Assembly: GCA_964624555.1 (NCBI GenBank)
Contig: CAZUXB010000006.1
Span: 1-64,000 of the forward strand
DNA: 64,000 nt
From: SXRF01 sp964624555
Lineage (GTDB): Bacteria; Pseudomonadota; Alphaproteobacteria; Rickettsiales; SXRF01
Reading direction: 5' to 3'
Positions 36,235 to 45,128 of the stretch are shown here, piece by piece. A program made the translations under genes and the position numbers. The notes below the pieces were generated by a model that was not told where the DNA came from, made no database searches, and saw only the letters and a list, made by a program, of their open reading frames with translations. Position 1 is the stretch's first letter. Each line of letters starts with the position of its first letter.

Positions 36235-37521
36235 TTATCTTGCTATCTCAAGCACCCTACCAGACAGATATAACGAACCGCATATACAGGTCATTGACCT
36301 CTGGTCTTTATTACTATTTGCATGTTCAGAAATTAGCTTCAAAGCTTCTTCCACGCTTGCACAGCTTTTAGCTTTTATGCCAAGCTCAGATGCCTCCCCA
36401 GCAATTAAGTCGGATGACTGACTTGTTGCTTCGTTGGTAATTGTAACTGCGCATAACAAACTGATATATTTAGAAAACGGCTGCATAAAGCCCTTTATGT
36501 CTTTGCCTTTTATCATACCGCAGACAAGATATATTTTTTTATCTTTACTCTGCTGCTCTATCCATTTCCCCAGCACCTCACCACCTTGCTGGTTATGTCC
36601 GCCATCAAGCCATAGCTCCATTTCTGGTGGCAGCAAATCACAGTAAGGATGGTTAGTTAAATGTTGTAAGCGTGCCGGCCAAACTGCATTCTTAAGTCCT
36701 GCCTGTATCTGCTCATCGGTTATGGTAAATTGTGGCAACATTTCTATACAAGCAACTGCTGTTGCCGCATTGTCGTATTGATGTTCACCAACAAGCGCAG
36801 GCGTAAGCAGGATATTACGCCGACTAGAAATATAATGGTGGTTTTCGACATTCCACTCCCGACCCAACATAAAAACCGGAGCATCCAGAGAAGCTGCTCT
36901 TTGCATTATTAGTTGCGCCACCTCGCCGAGCTGCCTGCCAACCACACAGGGAACGCCCCGTTTAATAATGCCAATTTTTTCGGCTGTTATCTTTTCTAAA
37001 CTATCACCTAGATATTCCATATGGTCCATAGAAATCGGGGTGATGGCGGTAACTACCGGTTTTTCTATTACGTTGGTAGCATCCAGCCTGCCACCAAGAC
37101 CTGTTTCGAGCAATAGTATATCCGCCGGTTTTTCTGAAAAAGCAACAAAGGCCGCTGCCGTTACTGCTTCAAAGAACGTGGCCTGTTGCTGCTCAAGAAC
37201 CGGGGAAATATGGCGGAACAATTTTTCTATATAATCATTTTCAATAGGCTTGCCCTGTAACAAAATCCGCTCGCTAAAATGCACAAGATGCGGCGATGTA
37301 TAGCGGTGAACCCTATATCCAGCTGCCTCAAATATGAAATGCAAATAGGCAACAAGCGAGCCTTTGCCATTGGTTCCAGCCACATGGATAACCGGCGGCA
37401 ACCTTTTATGCGGATTGTGCAATAAAGATAATAGCCTCACCATCCTGTCCAGTGACAGGTCTATCCCCGCAATCAACGGATGTTGAAGCCGTTTTAAGAA
37501 TAGTTCAATATTGGCGCTCAT
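36235..37521 (-). CDS. folC: Folylpolyglutamate / dihydrofolate synthase
   Basis: 428 residues, Mur-ligase-like fold with P-loop HVAGTNGKGSLVAYLH near residue 46, DATN near 165 (LDATNVIE), and the C-terminal glutamate domain with WLDGGHN. Adds glutamate to dihydropteroate or folate. Its start overlaps the folKP stop by four bases, so they are coupled. Second gene of a folate unit; the remaining folate gene pabB lies 3 kb away on the other strand. Confidence 0.94.
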   Translation of the reverse strand: MSANIELFLKRLQHPLIAGIDLSLDRMVRLLSLLHNPHKRLPPVIHVAGTNGKGSLVAYLHFIFEAAGYRVHRYTSPHLVHFSERILLQGKPIENDYIEKLFRHISPVLEQQQATFFEAVTAAAFVAFSEKPADILLLETGLGGRLDATNVIEKPVVTAITPISMDHMEYLGDSLEKITAEKIGIIKRGVPCVVGRQLGEVAQLIMQRAASLDAPVFMLGREWNVENHHYISSRRNILLTPALVGEHQYDNAATAVACIEMLPQFTITDEQIQAGLKNAVWPARLQHLTNHPYCDLLPPEMELWLDGGHNQQGGEVLGKWIEQQSKDKKIYLVCGMIKGKDIKGFMQPFSKYISLLCAVTITNEATSQSSDLIAGEASELGIKAKSCASVEEALKLISEHANSNKDQRSMTCICGSLYLSGRVLEIAR

Positions 37522-38762
37522 AATAACTCCAATCTATGCCGGCGGATATTATGGACCCGCAAATAATCAACTCCATTATCAGCAAGGAAATGTGATGTTT
37601 TTACGGTTGCATCATCACCTGAATTAGCCCCCAGAAACGACTTTCTGGAATGCCCGATTAATATAGGAACACCCAGCACCTTAAACCTCCCGACTCCCTG
37701 TATTATAGCATTTGATTGCCCGGCGTTTTTACCAAACCCAATTCCTGGGTCAAAAATAATTCTTTCACGGTCAATCCCTGCCGCCTTCAAATCTGCAAAA
37801 CGCCTTTCCGCCCAGCTTATAAGAAACTCAACAGGGTCACAATCCAATGGTAAAACAATGTTTTTATCAGCCGGAACACTCAGCGAGTGCATTACAACCA
37901 GTTTACAATCTGAATCGCGCACAGCATCCACCATATCTGTTGAAGAAAACCCCGATACATCATTTATCCATCCTGCACCATGCAAAATAGCCTTTTCTGC
38001 GGTTTTTGCATAACGTGTATCTATGCTTACCGGCACAGGAAGTTTTTTTATAGAAGGCATGACCGTTTCCAGCCTTGCCCATTCTTCCTCCTGTGAAATT
38101 GGAACTGCCATAGGGCGGGTGGATTCTGCACCAATATCAATTACGTCAGCGCCATCATTTATTAAATTATATATATTTTCCAAAGCTACCGCCGGATCAA
38201 GATTAACACCACCATCAGAAAATGAATCTGGCGTTATGTTAATTATCCCAACCAGTCCTGGCCTTTTTAGCAATTTGAGATTGTTTGGTGAAAATTTCCC
38301 CGCCAGTTCCCTAGAACTTTTCTTCAGTACCGGATGCTGCCAATCAGCTATAATTTCGGCCATTGGTATTAACGCAAAATCACGGTTGACCAGCTCTTTA
38401 TGGGGCAATGACAAATCGGCCGAATCCAATACCAGATCACCCATCGCCAAGATATCGATGTCTATCTCGCGTGGACTCCAGTGCCCGGTTTTATTCCTCC
38501 CTAACTTCTGCTCTATCTGCTTTACTGCCAGCAAAAGCTCATCAGGAGAAAGACTTGTCACCCCTGAAACGGCCATGTTATAGAATGGCATATCCCAATT
38601 ATCCGGAGCACCTTCAGGCAGCAAAGCAGCCGATTCATAAATAGAGGAAATGCGCATATTTTCAATATGCGGCACAAGTAAGGCAACCGCAGAACGTAGC
38701 CACTCTATCCTATTGCCAACATTGCTTCCCAGCCCTAATACCACTACATATTTAGTCATCAA
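37518..38762 (-). CDS. folKP: HPPK-DHPS fusion
   Basis: 414 residues. Residues 1-150 are 6-hydroxymethyl-dihydropterin pyrophosphokinase (GLGSNVGNR at 10-18, HWSPREIDIDIL at 93-104); from about 165 on is dihydropteroate synthase (GIINITPDSFSDGG, DIGAESTRP, GHSRKSFLG). The two enzymes act in sequence in dihydrofolate synthesis. The fusion occurs in some Alphaproteobacteria, in chlamydiae and in plants and protozoa. The DHPS domain is short at the very end. Both motifs look active. Confidence 0.95.
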   Translation of the reverse strand: MMTKYVVVLGLGSNVGNRIEWLRSAVALLVPHIENMRISSIYESAALLPEGAPDNWDMPFYNMAVSGVTSLSPDELLLAVKQIEQKLGRNKTGHWSPREIDIDILAMGDLVLDSADLSLPHKELVNRDFALIPMAEIIADWQHPVLKKSSRELAGKFSPNNLKLLKRPGLVGIINITPDSFSDGGVNLDPAVALENIYNLINDGADVIDIGAESTRPMAVPISQEEEWARLETVMPSIKKLPVPVSIDTRYAKTAEKAILHGAGWINDVSGFSSTDMVDAVRDSDCKLVVMHSLSVPADKNIVLPLDCDPVEFLISWAERRFADLKAAGIDRERIIFDPGIGFGKNAGQSNAIIQGVGRFKVLGVPILIGHSRKSFLGANSGDDATVKTSHFLADNGVDYLRVHNIRRHRLELL

Positions 38763-38927
38763 AATTACCTTGTATAGTGGCTCATTCTATATCCAACAAC
38801 CTCTTTAACAAGGTTTAATATTGTTTATATTTTGATACAATTAGCGAAAAAAATAGTATAAAATGCTTGAGTATAAGTAATTTTCGTCTATTAATTAGAA
38901 ACATAGAATTTTATCAACATTTTTCAA

Positions 38928-40601
38928 ATGGATACAGTGATGCGCATTAAGTTAATCATAATTGGACTAGTTGCTTTCATATTGGTAGCTGGCGGTGCCC
39001 TTGGTATAAGCTGGTCGAATAACGCTTCTGCCGTTAGAAAAGAGGTTGAGTCACGTGTTGCATCACTGAATACCGCCGATAGCAAGGTAACCTACGAAGC
39101 TATAACAACTTCTGGATTTCCGTTCTCTATGAAGGTTTCCATCGTTAAACCGCATTTTACTGGACGTGTTGATAAAATAGCTGACAGTTTTAATTTGAAA
39201 AAAATATTAAAAGTTGATGCATTTCCTGAATGGGAACAGGATTATATCCTTGATGGCAGTATTGACCTCAGCGTAAATCTGCTATCCAACAAATTTAAGG
39301 TGGAAGTTAATGGAAATGCCTCAGGAAAAAGTACAATAGCCGGAAAGCCGCTTGCCGTAAGCAGTATAGCTGCCGGAAATGAAAATATGTGCGAACTGGA
39401 ATTGCGGCGCAGTGGTGGAGTATTCGGCAAAATGTGGAATTTTTCTTCACTGAGCGATGCGAAGGAACGATTATTGACTGATTTCGTATCTCTCGATTGC
39501 GTTGGATCCGGCGGCAAGACCATTAATAGCGATAGCAAGGAAACATTATCCAGCAACGCTGGCGGACGTTTATACCTGTTCCATACAGAGCGCAACGGAC
39601 TGTCTAATGTGCGTTTTTACCTGCAGTTGAAAGATGCGGAAGTATCACGGGCATATGACGATATTTATATCAACTTTATGAAGGTGCTGTTTCCCAACAA
39701 GAAACTTGTTTTTCCATCAGTTTATGGAAAGCAGAACATAGAAATTGATTTATCCTACAATGGGCCGGAAGAGTGGAAAGAAGCAAATGCTAAGGATATG
39801 CCCTTAGAGTTCAAAGTAAATAAGTTTCTGTTCTATAATTCAGCCTATCAGGCCAATACAAATTTAAGTATAGCGAACAATGTTTCCGGAAATGAAAGGA
39901 ACATGAGCCTTGTCTATAAAACTGAATTAAGTGGTACTGAATTATTCCGGGTACTGTTAAAAGAGCAGTTGCGCACTTTAGTGGACTCCCTGCCTAAAGT
40001 CGATAGCACTGGAAAGAAAGAAGCTGCTGCTGATTTACCAACAGAAACAATTGATAAAATTATATTATCATCTATCCCTGATTTTACCGTATTGGGTAAA
40101 ATGGTATTTGGTATTAACGCCAGTTACAAAGGTGATGAAAAGTTTTCCAGCGGAAATATAGACCTATCTTCTTTAGAATTATCAGCCACGCCTTATGGCA
40201 TAACCGGAAAAGGCTCTGCCCAATACTCTACAGCTTCTATGTTTCCAGTTGGTAATGTATCGATATCCTGCAATAACTGTTTTAGCCTGATCGATGATCT
40301 TTTATCCTATTTTAATAGGGTAAAAACTGCTGTTTCTGTATTCAATCAAAGCAAGACACCGCCTGTTAATGTTTCACCAGAAATTGTGCAGGCAGTAAAA
40401 AACTTCTTGCTTAACCTTAGCCCGCAAACTGATGGAAACAATAAAGGCAACCTGAAATTTGATTTAGTGAATAACGGTAAGGAGCCGCCATCAATCAATG
40501 GTAAAAATGCTGAAGAAATTTCAGCCTTGTTTAACAAAACCGTACTCCCGGTCATGAATAATCAGGCTCCGCAGCAGCCGACAGCGCGCCCGGCACAGTA
40601 G
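38928..40601 (+). CDS. Membrane-anchored periplasmic protein (DUF2125-like)
   Basis: 557 residues: an N-terminal membrane helix (about 7-28), then a long beta-rich periplasmic part. The opening YEAITTSGFPFSMKVSIVKPHF is the pattern of DUF2125 proteins of Alphaproteobacteria, related to AsmA/YdgA-type envelope proteins. A Pro/Gln-rich tail ends the chain. An alternative start at 38940 is possible. Function unknown; lipid or envelope transport is an inference. It converges onto the 68-residue gene. Confidence 0.75.
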   Translation: MDTVMRIKLIIIGLVAFILVAGGALGISWSNNASAVRKEVESRVASLNTADSKVTYEAITTSGFPFSMKVSIVKPHFTGRVDKIADSFNLKKILKVDAFPEWEQDYILDGSIDLSVNLLSNKFKVEVNGNASGKSTIAGKPLAVSSIAAGNENMCELELRRSGGVFGKMWNFSSLSDAKERLLTDFVSLDCVGSGGKTINSDSKETLSSNAGGRLYLFHTERNGLSNVRFYLQLKDAEVSRAYDDIYINFMKVLFPNKKLVFPSVYGKQNIEIDLSYNGPEEWKEANAKDMPLEFKVNKFLFYNSAYQANTNLSIANNVSGNERNMSLVYKTELSGTELFRVLLKEQLRTLVDSLPKVDSTGKKEAAADLPTETIDKIILSSIPDFTVLGKMVFGINASYKGDEKFSSGNIDLSSLELSATPYGITGKGSAQYSTASMFPVGNVSISCNNCFSLIDDLLSYFNRVKTAVSVFNQSKTPPVNVSPEIVQAVKNFLLNLSPQTDGNNKGNLKFDLVNNGKEPPSINGKNAEEISALFNKTVLPVMNNQAPQQPTARPAQ

Positions 40602-40808
40602 CTAGTCAGCGCGTTTGGGAACTGTTGGGAATTCATCGGGAGCGAGGCTGCGAACTTCAACGCCGTATTTAGTGCGTAAAAAGTTTACTTCCTCCATAAC
40701 CTTTGCCATCACTTCAGGGGGAAGGCTTTCTGGCGGAACTTTTTTCTTTGGCCGGTGAGCTTGCCCCAACCTTTTAAGTAAACTAATGATGCTTTGTTTT
40801 ATTTTCAT
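40602..40808 (-). CDS. Small charged hypothetical protein
   Basis: 68 residues, Lys- and Pro-rich N-terminal half, then a helix (EVMAKVMEEVNFLRTKYGVEVRSL). Family not recognised. It abuts the preceding gene without a spacer and has an AT-rich region with a 12-base hairpin upstream (40831-40857). Coding is likely from length and composition. Confidence 0.6.
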   Translation of the reverse strand: MKIKQSIISLLKRLGQAHRPKKKVPPESLPPEVMAKVMEEVNFLRTKYGVEVRSLAPDEFPTVPKRAD

Positions 40809-40830
40809 AGATTATAACTATAGTTATTTG

Positions 40831-40857
40831 AATAAATAATGTAACACATTATTTATT
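40831..40857. repeat. Perfect 12-base inverted repeat
   Basis: AATAAATAATGT and ACATTATTTATT pair with loop AAC. It directly precedes element D2 and might be part of it, or an operator or attenuator for the 68-residue gene. Confidence 0.6.
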
Positions 40858-40862
40858 CGTTT

Positions 40863-40956
40863 ACGCTCGCTACGCGGCGCAAAACCGCGCCAAAATCAGT
40901 ATTATGGGCTTGCGGTTTTGATACTCATTTGTATGATTAATCATGCAGATGAGTAT
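40863..40956. repeat. Two-hairpin palindromic element D2
   Basis: Shares ACGCTCGC, ACGCGGCGCAAAA and GGCTTGCGGTTTTGATA with D1. The first stem is CAAAACCGC/GCGGTTTTG. The second part, 40921-40956, is a 36-base near-perfect palindrome starting ATACTCAT, with ATGATTAATCAT at its centre and ending ATGAGTAT, with only two G-T type mismatches. The pabB start lies 10 bases after it, so a 17-codon upstream extension of pabB would be coded by it. Confidence 0.8.
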
Positions 40957-40965
40957 AGCCCATTT

Positions 40966-42267
40966 ATGAATATTCCGCAATATACTCCCCACCCAATAGA
41001 ATGGTGTTCGCCTCTTGAACTGGCCGCGCATATTGATGATAAATATTTTGTACTACTTTATTCAGGGATTAGAACCAACTATTCTGGACGCTACAGTCTG
41101 ATCGCCTACAACCTGCGCGACCAGATAAAAGCCAATAATTTTTCTGAATTTGCAGCAAAATTAAGTGCTGACCAAAACTGTTTTACCAACGCCTGGTTCG
41201 GCTATCTCGGTTATGGACTGAAAAATAGTATCGAGAAACTGGAACCGGATAAAAAAGACTGGCTGGACATGCCAGCAATGCACATGCTGCGTTTCGGCAA
41301 TATATATGTCTTCGATCATGATACTAAAACCTTGACACTGTGGAGCGATGATATTGTCATACCAGCGAAAACTGGTATCAAGTTGGAAGAAAAACTGGAT
41401 TCCGGCCTTCGCCGGAATGACAATATAAAAAATATATCCTCCAACATGACGCGCGCAGAATATCTGCAAAAAGCCGCACAGGTAATTACCAAAATCCACG
41501 CTGGTGATCTTTACCAAGCCAATCTCACCCGCAAATTTTATGGTGAATTTTCAACTACTCCAAATTACTTCCAGATTTTTGAAAAATTATGTGCGGTAAG
41601 CCCGGCGCCATATAGTGCCTATATAAAACTGGATGATACCTATATAATTTCCTCAAGCCCCGAATCATTCCTGAGCATCGATGCCCAAGGTAATATCACA
41701 ACCCGCCCGATAAAAGGCAGCGCACCCCGTGGCAATGATGAGAGCAGCGAGCGCAAAAATTTAAGCGAGAGCGAAAAAGACCGCGCCGAGAATTTAATGA
41801 TAGTTGACCTGATGCGCAACGACCTCTCCCGCTGCTGCGTCCCCGGCAGTGTAAAGACCGATTCCCTGTTTGATGTCACTACCCACGCCACTATCCACCA
41901 TTTATCCAGCACCATCAGCGGCAGGAAACTGCCCGGCATCAGTACACTGGATGCAGTAAAAGCCACTTTCCCGCCCGGCTCAATGACCGGCGCACCAAAG
42001 ATAAGCGCAATGAACCTGTGCAGCAAGCTGGAGCAGCAGGAACGCGGAGTTTATAGCGGCGCGATCGGCTGGTTCGGTGGTGACGGCAGCACAGAGCTAT
42101 CGGTGGTGATACGCACCTTGCTGATACGCGGTAAAAAATTTGAGTTCCAGGTCGGTGGCGGCATAGTCGCTGACTCCACGCCGGAACAGGAACTCGCCGA
42201 GCTCATCAGCAAAGCCCGCGGCATCATACTGGCACTGGATATTCCGATTAAAGAAATAGAGAAATAA
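40966..42267 (+). CDS. pabB: Aminodeoxychorismate synthase component I with repeat insertion
   Basis: 433 residues from the ATG at 40966. Two more upstream starts (ATG 40933 and TTG 40918) would read through repeat D2. The chorismate-binding core carries the block PIKGSAPRG, SSPESFL and the C-terminal GGGIVADSTPEQEL. With PabA it aminates chorismate for p-aminobenzoate in folate synthesis; TrpE and MenF are less likely because of PIKG. About 24 residues (VIPAKTGIKLEEKLDSGLRR) between the N-terminal and catalytic parts are coded by repeat C2 (41353-41424). Confidence 0.92.
   Translation: MNIPQYTPHPIEWCSPLELAAHIDDKYFVLLYSGIRTNYSGRYSLIAYNLRDQIKANNFSEFAAKLSADQNCFTNAWFGYLGYGLKNSIEKLEPDKKDWLDMPAMHMLRFGNIYVFDHDTKTLTLWSDDIVIPAKTGIKLEEKLDSGLRRNDNIKNISSNMTRAEYLQKAAQVITKIHAGDLYQANLTRKFYGEFSTTPNYFQIFEKLCAVSPAPYSAYIKLDDTYIISSSPESFLSIDAQGNITTRPIKGSAPRGNDESSERKNLSESEKDRAENLMIVDLMRNDLSRCCVPGSVKTDSLFDVTTHATIHHLSSTISGRKLPGISTLDAVKATFPPGSMTGAPKISAMNLCSKLEQQERGVYSGAIGWFGGDGSTELSVVIRTLLIRGKKFEFQVGGGIVADSTPEQELAELISKARGIILALDIPIKEIEK
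41353..41424. repeat. Palindromic repeat C2 inside pabB
   Basis: 72 bases with perfect outer ends ATTGTCAT/ATGACAAT, inner CCAGCGAAAACTGG and CCGGCCTTCGCCGG. Length is exactly 24 codons. Same form as C1, now read in frame. It lies in the linker before the chorismate-binding domain, where extra residues are tolerable. Confidence 0.92.
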
Positions 42268-42345
42268 CCCCTCCCTAACCCTCCCCTGCAAGCAGGAGAG
42301 GGAACAAGAAAATCCCCTCTCCACGAAGTGGGGAGGGCTAGAGGA
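42268..42345. repeat. Palindromic repeat A2 after pabB
   Basis: CCCCTCCCTAACCCTCCCC at the left end, GCAAGCAGGAGAGGGAACAA inside, CCCCTCTCCACG and GTGGGGAGGGCTAGAGG at the right. It begins on the base after the pabB stop. Same family as A1 in alaS. Confidence 0.9.
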
Positions 42346-42346
42346 C

Positions 42347-42384
42347 AAAAAAATCCCCGTTTCTCTAGGGAAAGAAACGGGGAT
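42347..42384 (-). terminator. Terminator of the coiled-coil gene
   Basis: On the minus strand ATCCCCGTTTCT and AGAAACGGGGAT pair around an eight-base loop, followed by TTTTTT (as A at 42347-42352 on the plus strand). It lies 35 bases after the gene at 42420-43421. Confidence 0.88.
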
Positions 42385-42419
42385 AGTTCAAAGCGATTTT
42401 TAAATCACTTGGCTTATTA

Positions 42420-43421
42420 TTACCTGAAACGGCCAGCGCCACCAACTGCTGAGAGGTAAAGTGTACCTGCACCGACTGCGGCCTCGCCAACGGCAGCGAA
42501 CATGCTGTCCTGACGTTCGCCCTGCTCATTGCGTTTAGGGGCAACAATCTTGCGCGCACCGTCAATAAGAGCACCAAGCCCAACTACGGTACCTATACTG
42601 CGCACGGCAAGCTTGCCACCACTGACTTTCGGATGTTCGCCCATACCAAAGCTGGCTTTTGCCCTTTCCCACATACCTTCTGGAACAGGACCGGCTTTGG
42701 CGGTGCCAACAGCCTTGGCTTTACTGCTCAGATAGTCATCAACATTAAGATTAGCATGTTTTCCAACCTTACCTGCGGTCTCCTTAGCATCTTTAACTGC
42801 CTCATCCAGTGCTTCATGCTTCTCATCAAAATGCTCTTTTATAGCCTGCTCGCCACGCTTCCACTGTTTCCTTACCTCATCCCTTTTCTTCTCCCAGCCT
42901 TTAATCTCGGCTGCCTGAGTTTTCGAATCGAGCGTATCTATGTGGTTCTCTATTGCTTCAATCCTTGCATCGCGGTGTTTAGCAAGCTTATCAAGTACTG
43001 ACTTCCTTTCTTTATCCAGTAAAGTCTTTGCACTCTCTGCTTCTTCCAAAGCCTTGCCATGACTGCGTAAAAGTCCTTTACCGTCTTTGCCAAGCTCCTT
43101 CTCAATATCTTTTATTCTGTCATTGAGCCGAGCCTTACCGCGTTCACTGTCTTCAGCAGCAAGCCTTTCCTTTAGCTCCTGCAATTCGTCAGCTTTATCG
43201 GAAACTCCCGAAGAACTTATCTTCTGGAGAGAACTAAGAGCATCAGAATGTGCACTAGTAGCTTCCGGTGTCAAAATATTATCACCAGCCTTAATCCTTG
43301 TGTGGCGTGTAGCACCTGCCACATGGTCAAGCTCCTGATTCTTGAAAAACGCCTCAAGATCATGAAGGGTTTCTTCGTTTGGAATTGGGGCTGGGGTACC
43401 TGGTCCGGTTGGTGATGACAT
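42420..43421 (-). CDS. Coiled-coil protein with C-terminal hydrophobic segments
   Basis: 333 residues, family not recognised. The first 70 residues are Pro/Thr/Glu-rich; 75-215 is a long coiled coil with many charged heptads (LQELKERLAAEDSERGKA, KHRDARIEAIENHIDTL); the last 80 residues contain two moderately hydrophobic Gly/Ala stretches (VVGLGALIDGA and AAVGEAAVGAGTLYLSAVGG). No signal peptide. A strong terminator follows it, so it is a monocistronic gene. GAGAA lies before the ATG. Confidence 0.7.
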   Translation of the reverse strand: MSSPTGPGTPAPIPNEETLHDLEAFFKNQELDHVAGATRHTRIKAGDNILTPEATSAHSDALSSLQKISSSGVSDKADELQELKERLAAEDSERGKARLNDRIKDIEKELGKDGKGLLRSHGKALEEAESAKTLLDKERKSVLDKLAKHRDARIEAIENHIDTLDSKTQAAEIKGWEKKRDEVRKQWKRGEQAIKEHFDEKHEALDEAVKDAKETAGKVGKHANLNVDDYLSSKAKAVGTAKAGPVPEGMWERAKASFGMGEHPKVSGGKLAVRSIGTVVGLGALIDGARKIVAPKRNEQGERQDSMFAAVGEAAVGAGTLYLSAVGGAGRFR

Positions 43422-43624
43422 AACGTTCTCCTTGTTAAAAATTATTCTGTTTGTTGGTTATATTAAAATTTCTACTTAGGCTCAGTATACTCAAAAATTG
43501 GCCATTGTGTGTTACATTTTTATGAAGATTAGGCATTATTTTATGACATTTTTAAGATAGCCCCGTTTTCAATATTGATAAACTATTGATTTTAAATGTT
43601 TTCATGCTTAGAAAAATATTTATT

Positions 43625-43732
43625 TGTCATACCAGCGAACGCTGGTATCCAGACTTAATCATGGCGGTATTGCTAGGTATTATATCGCCGCAGACGCGGC
43701 TATGCTGGATTCCGGCCTCCGCCGGAATGACA
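43625..43732. repeat. Palindromic repeat C5
   Basis: TGTCAT/ATGACA ends and the same inner arms as C1 and C2 (CCAGCGAACGCTGG, CCGGCCTCCGCCGG) but with about 40 extra bases in the middle, which contain their own inverted piece (GGCGGTATTG ... CGCCGCAGACGCGG). Unlike most copies it is not next to a stop codon. Confidence 0.85.
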
Positions 43733-43787
43733 ATTGACAAAAAAACGGCATTTTTCCCAAAATACTACAATTACAGCTATTTTTGAA

Positions 43788-43816
43788 ATGTTACAACACT
43801 GTCACGAAACTGTAAT
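43788..43816 (+). promoter_or_regulatory. Candidate tandem Pho box
   Basis: Three 7-base units ATGTTAC, CTGTCAC and CTGTAAT begin at 43788, 43799 and 43810, an exact 11-base period, which is the geometry of PhoB binding sites (CTGTCAT-like). A TAATAT hexamer follows seven bases later. It could put the 65-residue gene at 43925 under phosphate control. Confidence 0.45.
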
Positions 43817-43924
43817 AAAAAAATAATATAAACCTTCACAAAATTGTCATCCTATTTCAAAAAATATGAGTTATGATAATTACATTGAGTAAAAGAAATT
43901 CTATCTAATTTTTAGGAGTTGAAT

Positions 43925-44122
43925 ATGGCTGGTAATTGTGTTTGGGGAAAATTGCCTCAGGGTATCCAGGGTGGTTGCAGTATAGTGGCAACTGCTGCTG
44001 GGACTGCTCCTGAAAATGCTGCGGTTCTGTATGCAGCAAATAATGCGGTATCTGGTGTTAATTTCGCTGTTGATAGCACATCAGCATATGCAACTGCTGA
44101 AACGGGCGGACGTGCGCGCTAG
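43925..44122 (+). CDS. Small Gly/Ala-rich orphan protein
   Basis: 65 residues from the ATG at 43925, which has a near-ideal AGGAG seven bases upstream. The protein has two cysteines (C5, C20), is rich in Ala, Gly, Thr and Asn, and ends GGRAR. Family not recognised; no signal peptide, not clearly membrane-bound. The strong ribosome site and possible Pho boxes make it look well expressed. Its end overlaps era by four bases convergently. Confidence 0.6.
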   Translation: MAGNCVWGKLPQGIQGGCSIVATAAGTAPENAAVLYAANNAVSGVNFAVDSTSAYATAETGGRAR

Positions 44123-45012
44123 TTCTTCTTAAATTCCAGCCCCAGCGTACGATAGCTCTCACTATCTTCTTTCCAATTCGGTTTTACTTTCACAAAAAGC
44201 TCCAGGTGTATTTTTTTCTCCAGCATCTTCTCTAATTCGCGGCGCGCGGCGCTGCCAATATCTTTTATCATCGCGCCTTTTTCACCAATAACTATTTTCT
44301 TCTGCCCCTCGCGTTGCACCAATATCGCCTGCGCTATCTTAATAAGCTTGTCGCCCTCTTCCCACTTCTCGGTCTCTACGAATATCGAGTAAGGCAGTTC
44401 CTGCTCCAGACGCAGGAATATCTTTTCGCGGGTTATTTCCGCAGCCAGCAAGCGCATCTGTATATCGCTCATCTGCTCATCAGGATAGAGCCACTCACCT
44501 TGTGGCAACGCTGCCGATATATGGTATAGCACATCCTCCACCCCATCGCCGCTTAAGGCCGATATCATGAAGATATTGGCGAAATTACCGGCTTTATTAC
44601 AAGTCGTGGCCAATTCCAATAATTTCGACTTCTCCAGAGCATCTACTTTGTTTATCGCGAGATACACTGGTTTTTCTAGCCCGCGCAATCTTTCAATGAT
44701 CTCTATGGTATTATCGCGCAGGCCACGCGTTGCATCCAATAATAGTAGCACCGCATCCGCGTCACCAATGCCTGACCACGCAGCGCTGACCATGGCTTTT
44801 TCAAAATTCTTTTCCGCGCTGAAAATTCCCGGCGTATCGATAAATACCAATTGCGCATCACCATGCACGCATACGCCGCGGATATTGAAGCGCGTGGTCT
44901 GCACCTTCGGCGATACGATGGAAACCTTTCCGCCTACGAAACGATTTATCAATGTAGATTTACCAGCGTTCGGCTCGCCTATGATGGCAACAAGGCCACA
45001 ACTCTTACTCAT
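44119..45012 (-). CDS. era: GTPase Era
   Basis: 297 residues. G1 is GEPNAGKST, G3 DTPG, G4 NKVD; the C-terminal KH domain (GEKGAMIKDIG) binds the 3' end of 16S rRNA. Needed for 30S maturation. Follows rnc in the usual lepB-rnc-era order, separated by repeat A3. Confidence 0.96.
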   Translation of the reverse strand: MSKSCGLVAIIGEPNAGKSTLINRFVGGKVSIVSPKVQTTRFNIRGVCVHGDAQLVFIDTPGIFSAEKNFEKAMVSAAWSGIGDADAVLLLLDATRGLRDNTIEIIERLRGLEKPVYLAINKVDALEKSKLLELATTCNKAGNFANIFMISALSGDGVEDVLYHISAALPQGEWLYPDEQMSDIQMRLLAAEITREKIFLRLEQELPYSIFVETEKWEEGDKLIKIAQAILVQREGQKKIVIGEKGAMIKDIGSAARRELEKMLEKKIHLELFVKVKPNWKEDSESYRTLGLEFKKN

Positions 45013-45021
45013 GGCCTAATC

Positions 45022-45118
45022 CTTCCCCCTCTCCCACTGGGAGAGGGCCGGGGTGATGGCCAGTTTTCACTATAACGATAGATGCCCTCATCCTAACCTT
45101 CTCCCAGAGGGAGAAGGA
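45022..45118. repeat. Palindromic repeat A3 (rnc-era)
   Basis: Two perfect hairpins at the ends: CCCTCTCCCA/TGGGAGAGGG (45027-45047) and CCTTCTCCC/GGGAGAAGG (45097-45117), with GGCCGGGGTGATGGC and GATGCCCTCATCCTAACC pairing between them. It belongs to the widespread CCCTCTCCC type. It sits 11 bases after the rnc stop and ends before the era start. Confidence 0.85.
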
Positions 45119-45128
45119 ATAAAAAGCC

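Larger units (their letters stand above)
43422..43924. other. 503-base intergenic region with repeat C5 and candidate Pho boxes
   Basis: Between the coiled-coil gene (minus) and the 65-residue gene (plus). It contains repeat C5 (43625-43732), tandem Pho-box-like sequences (43788-43816), a TAATAT candidate -10 (43823-43828) and the AGGAG of the small gene (43913-43917). The first 200 bases are AT-rich and show nothing else clear. Confidence 0.7.
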
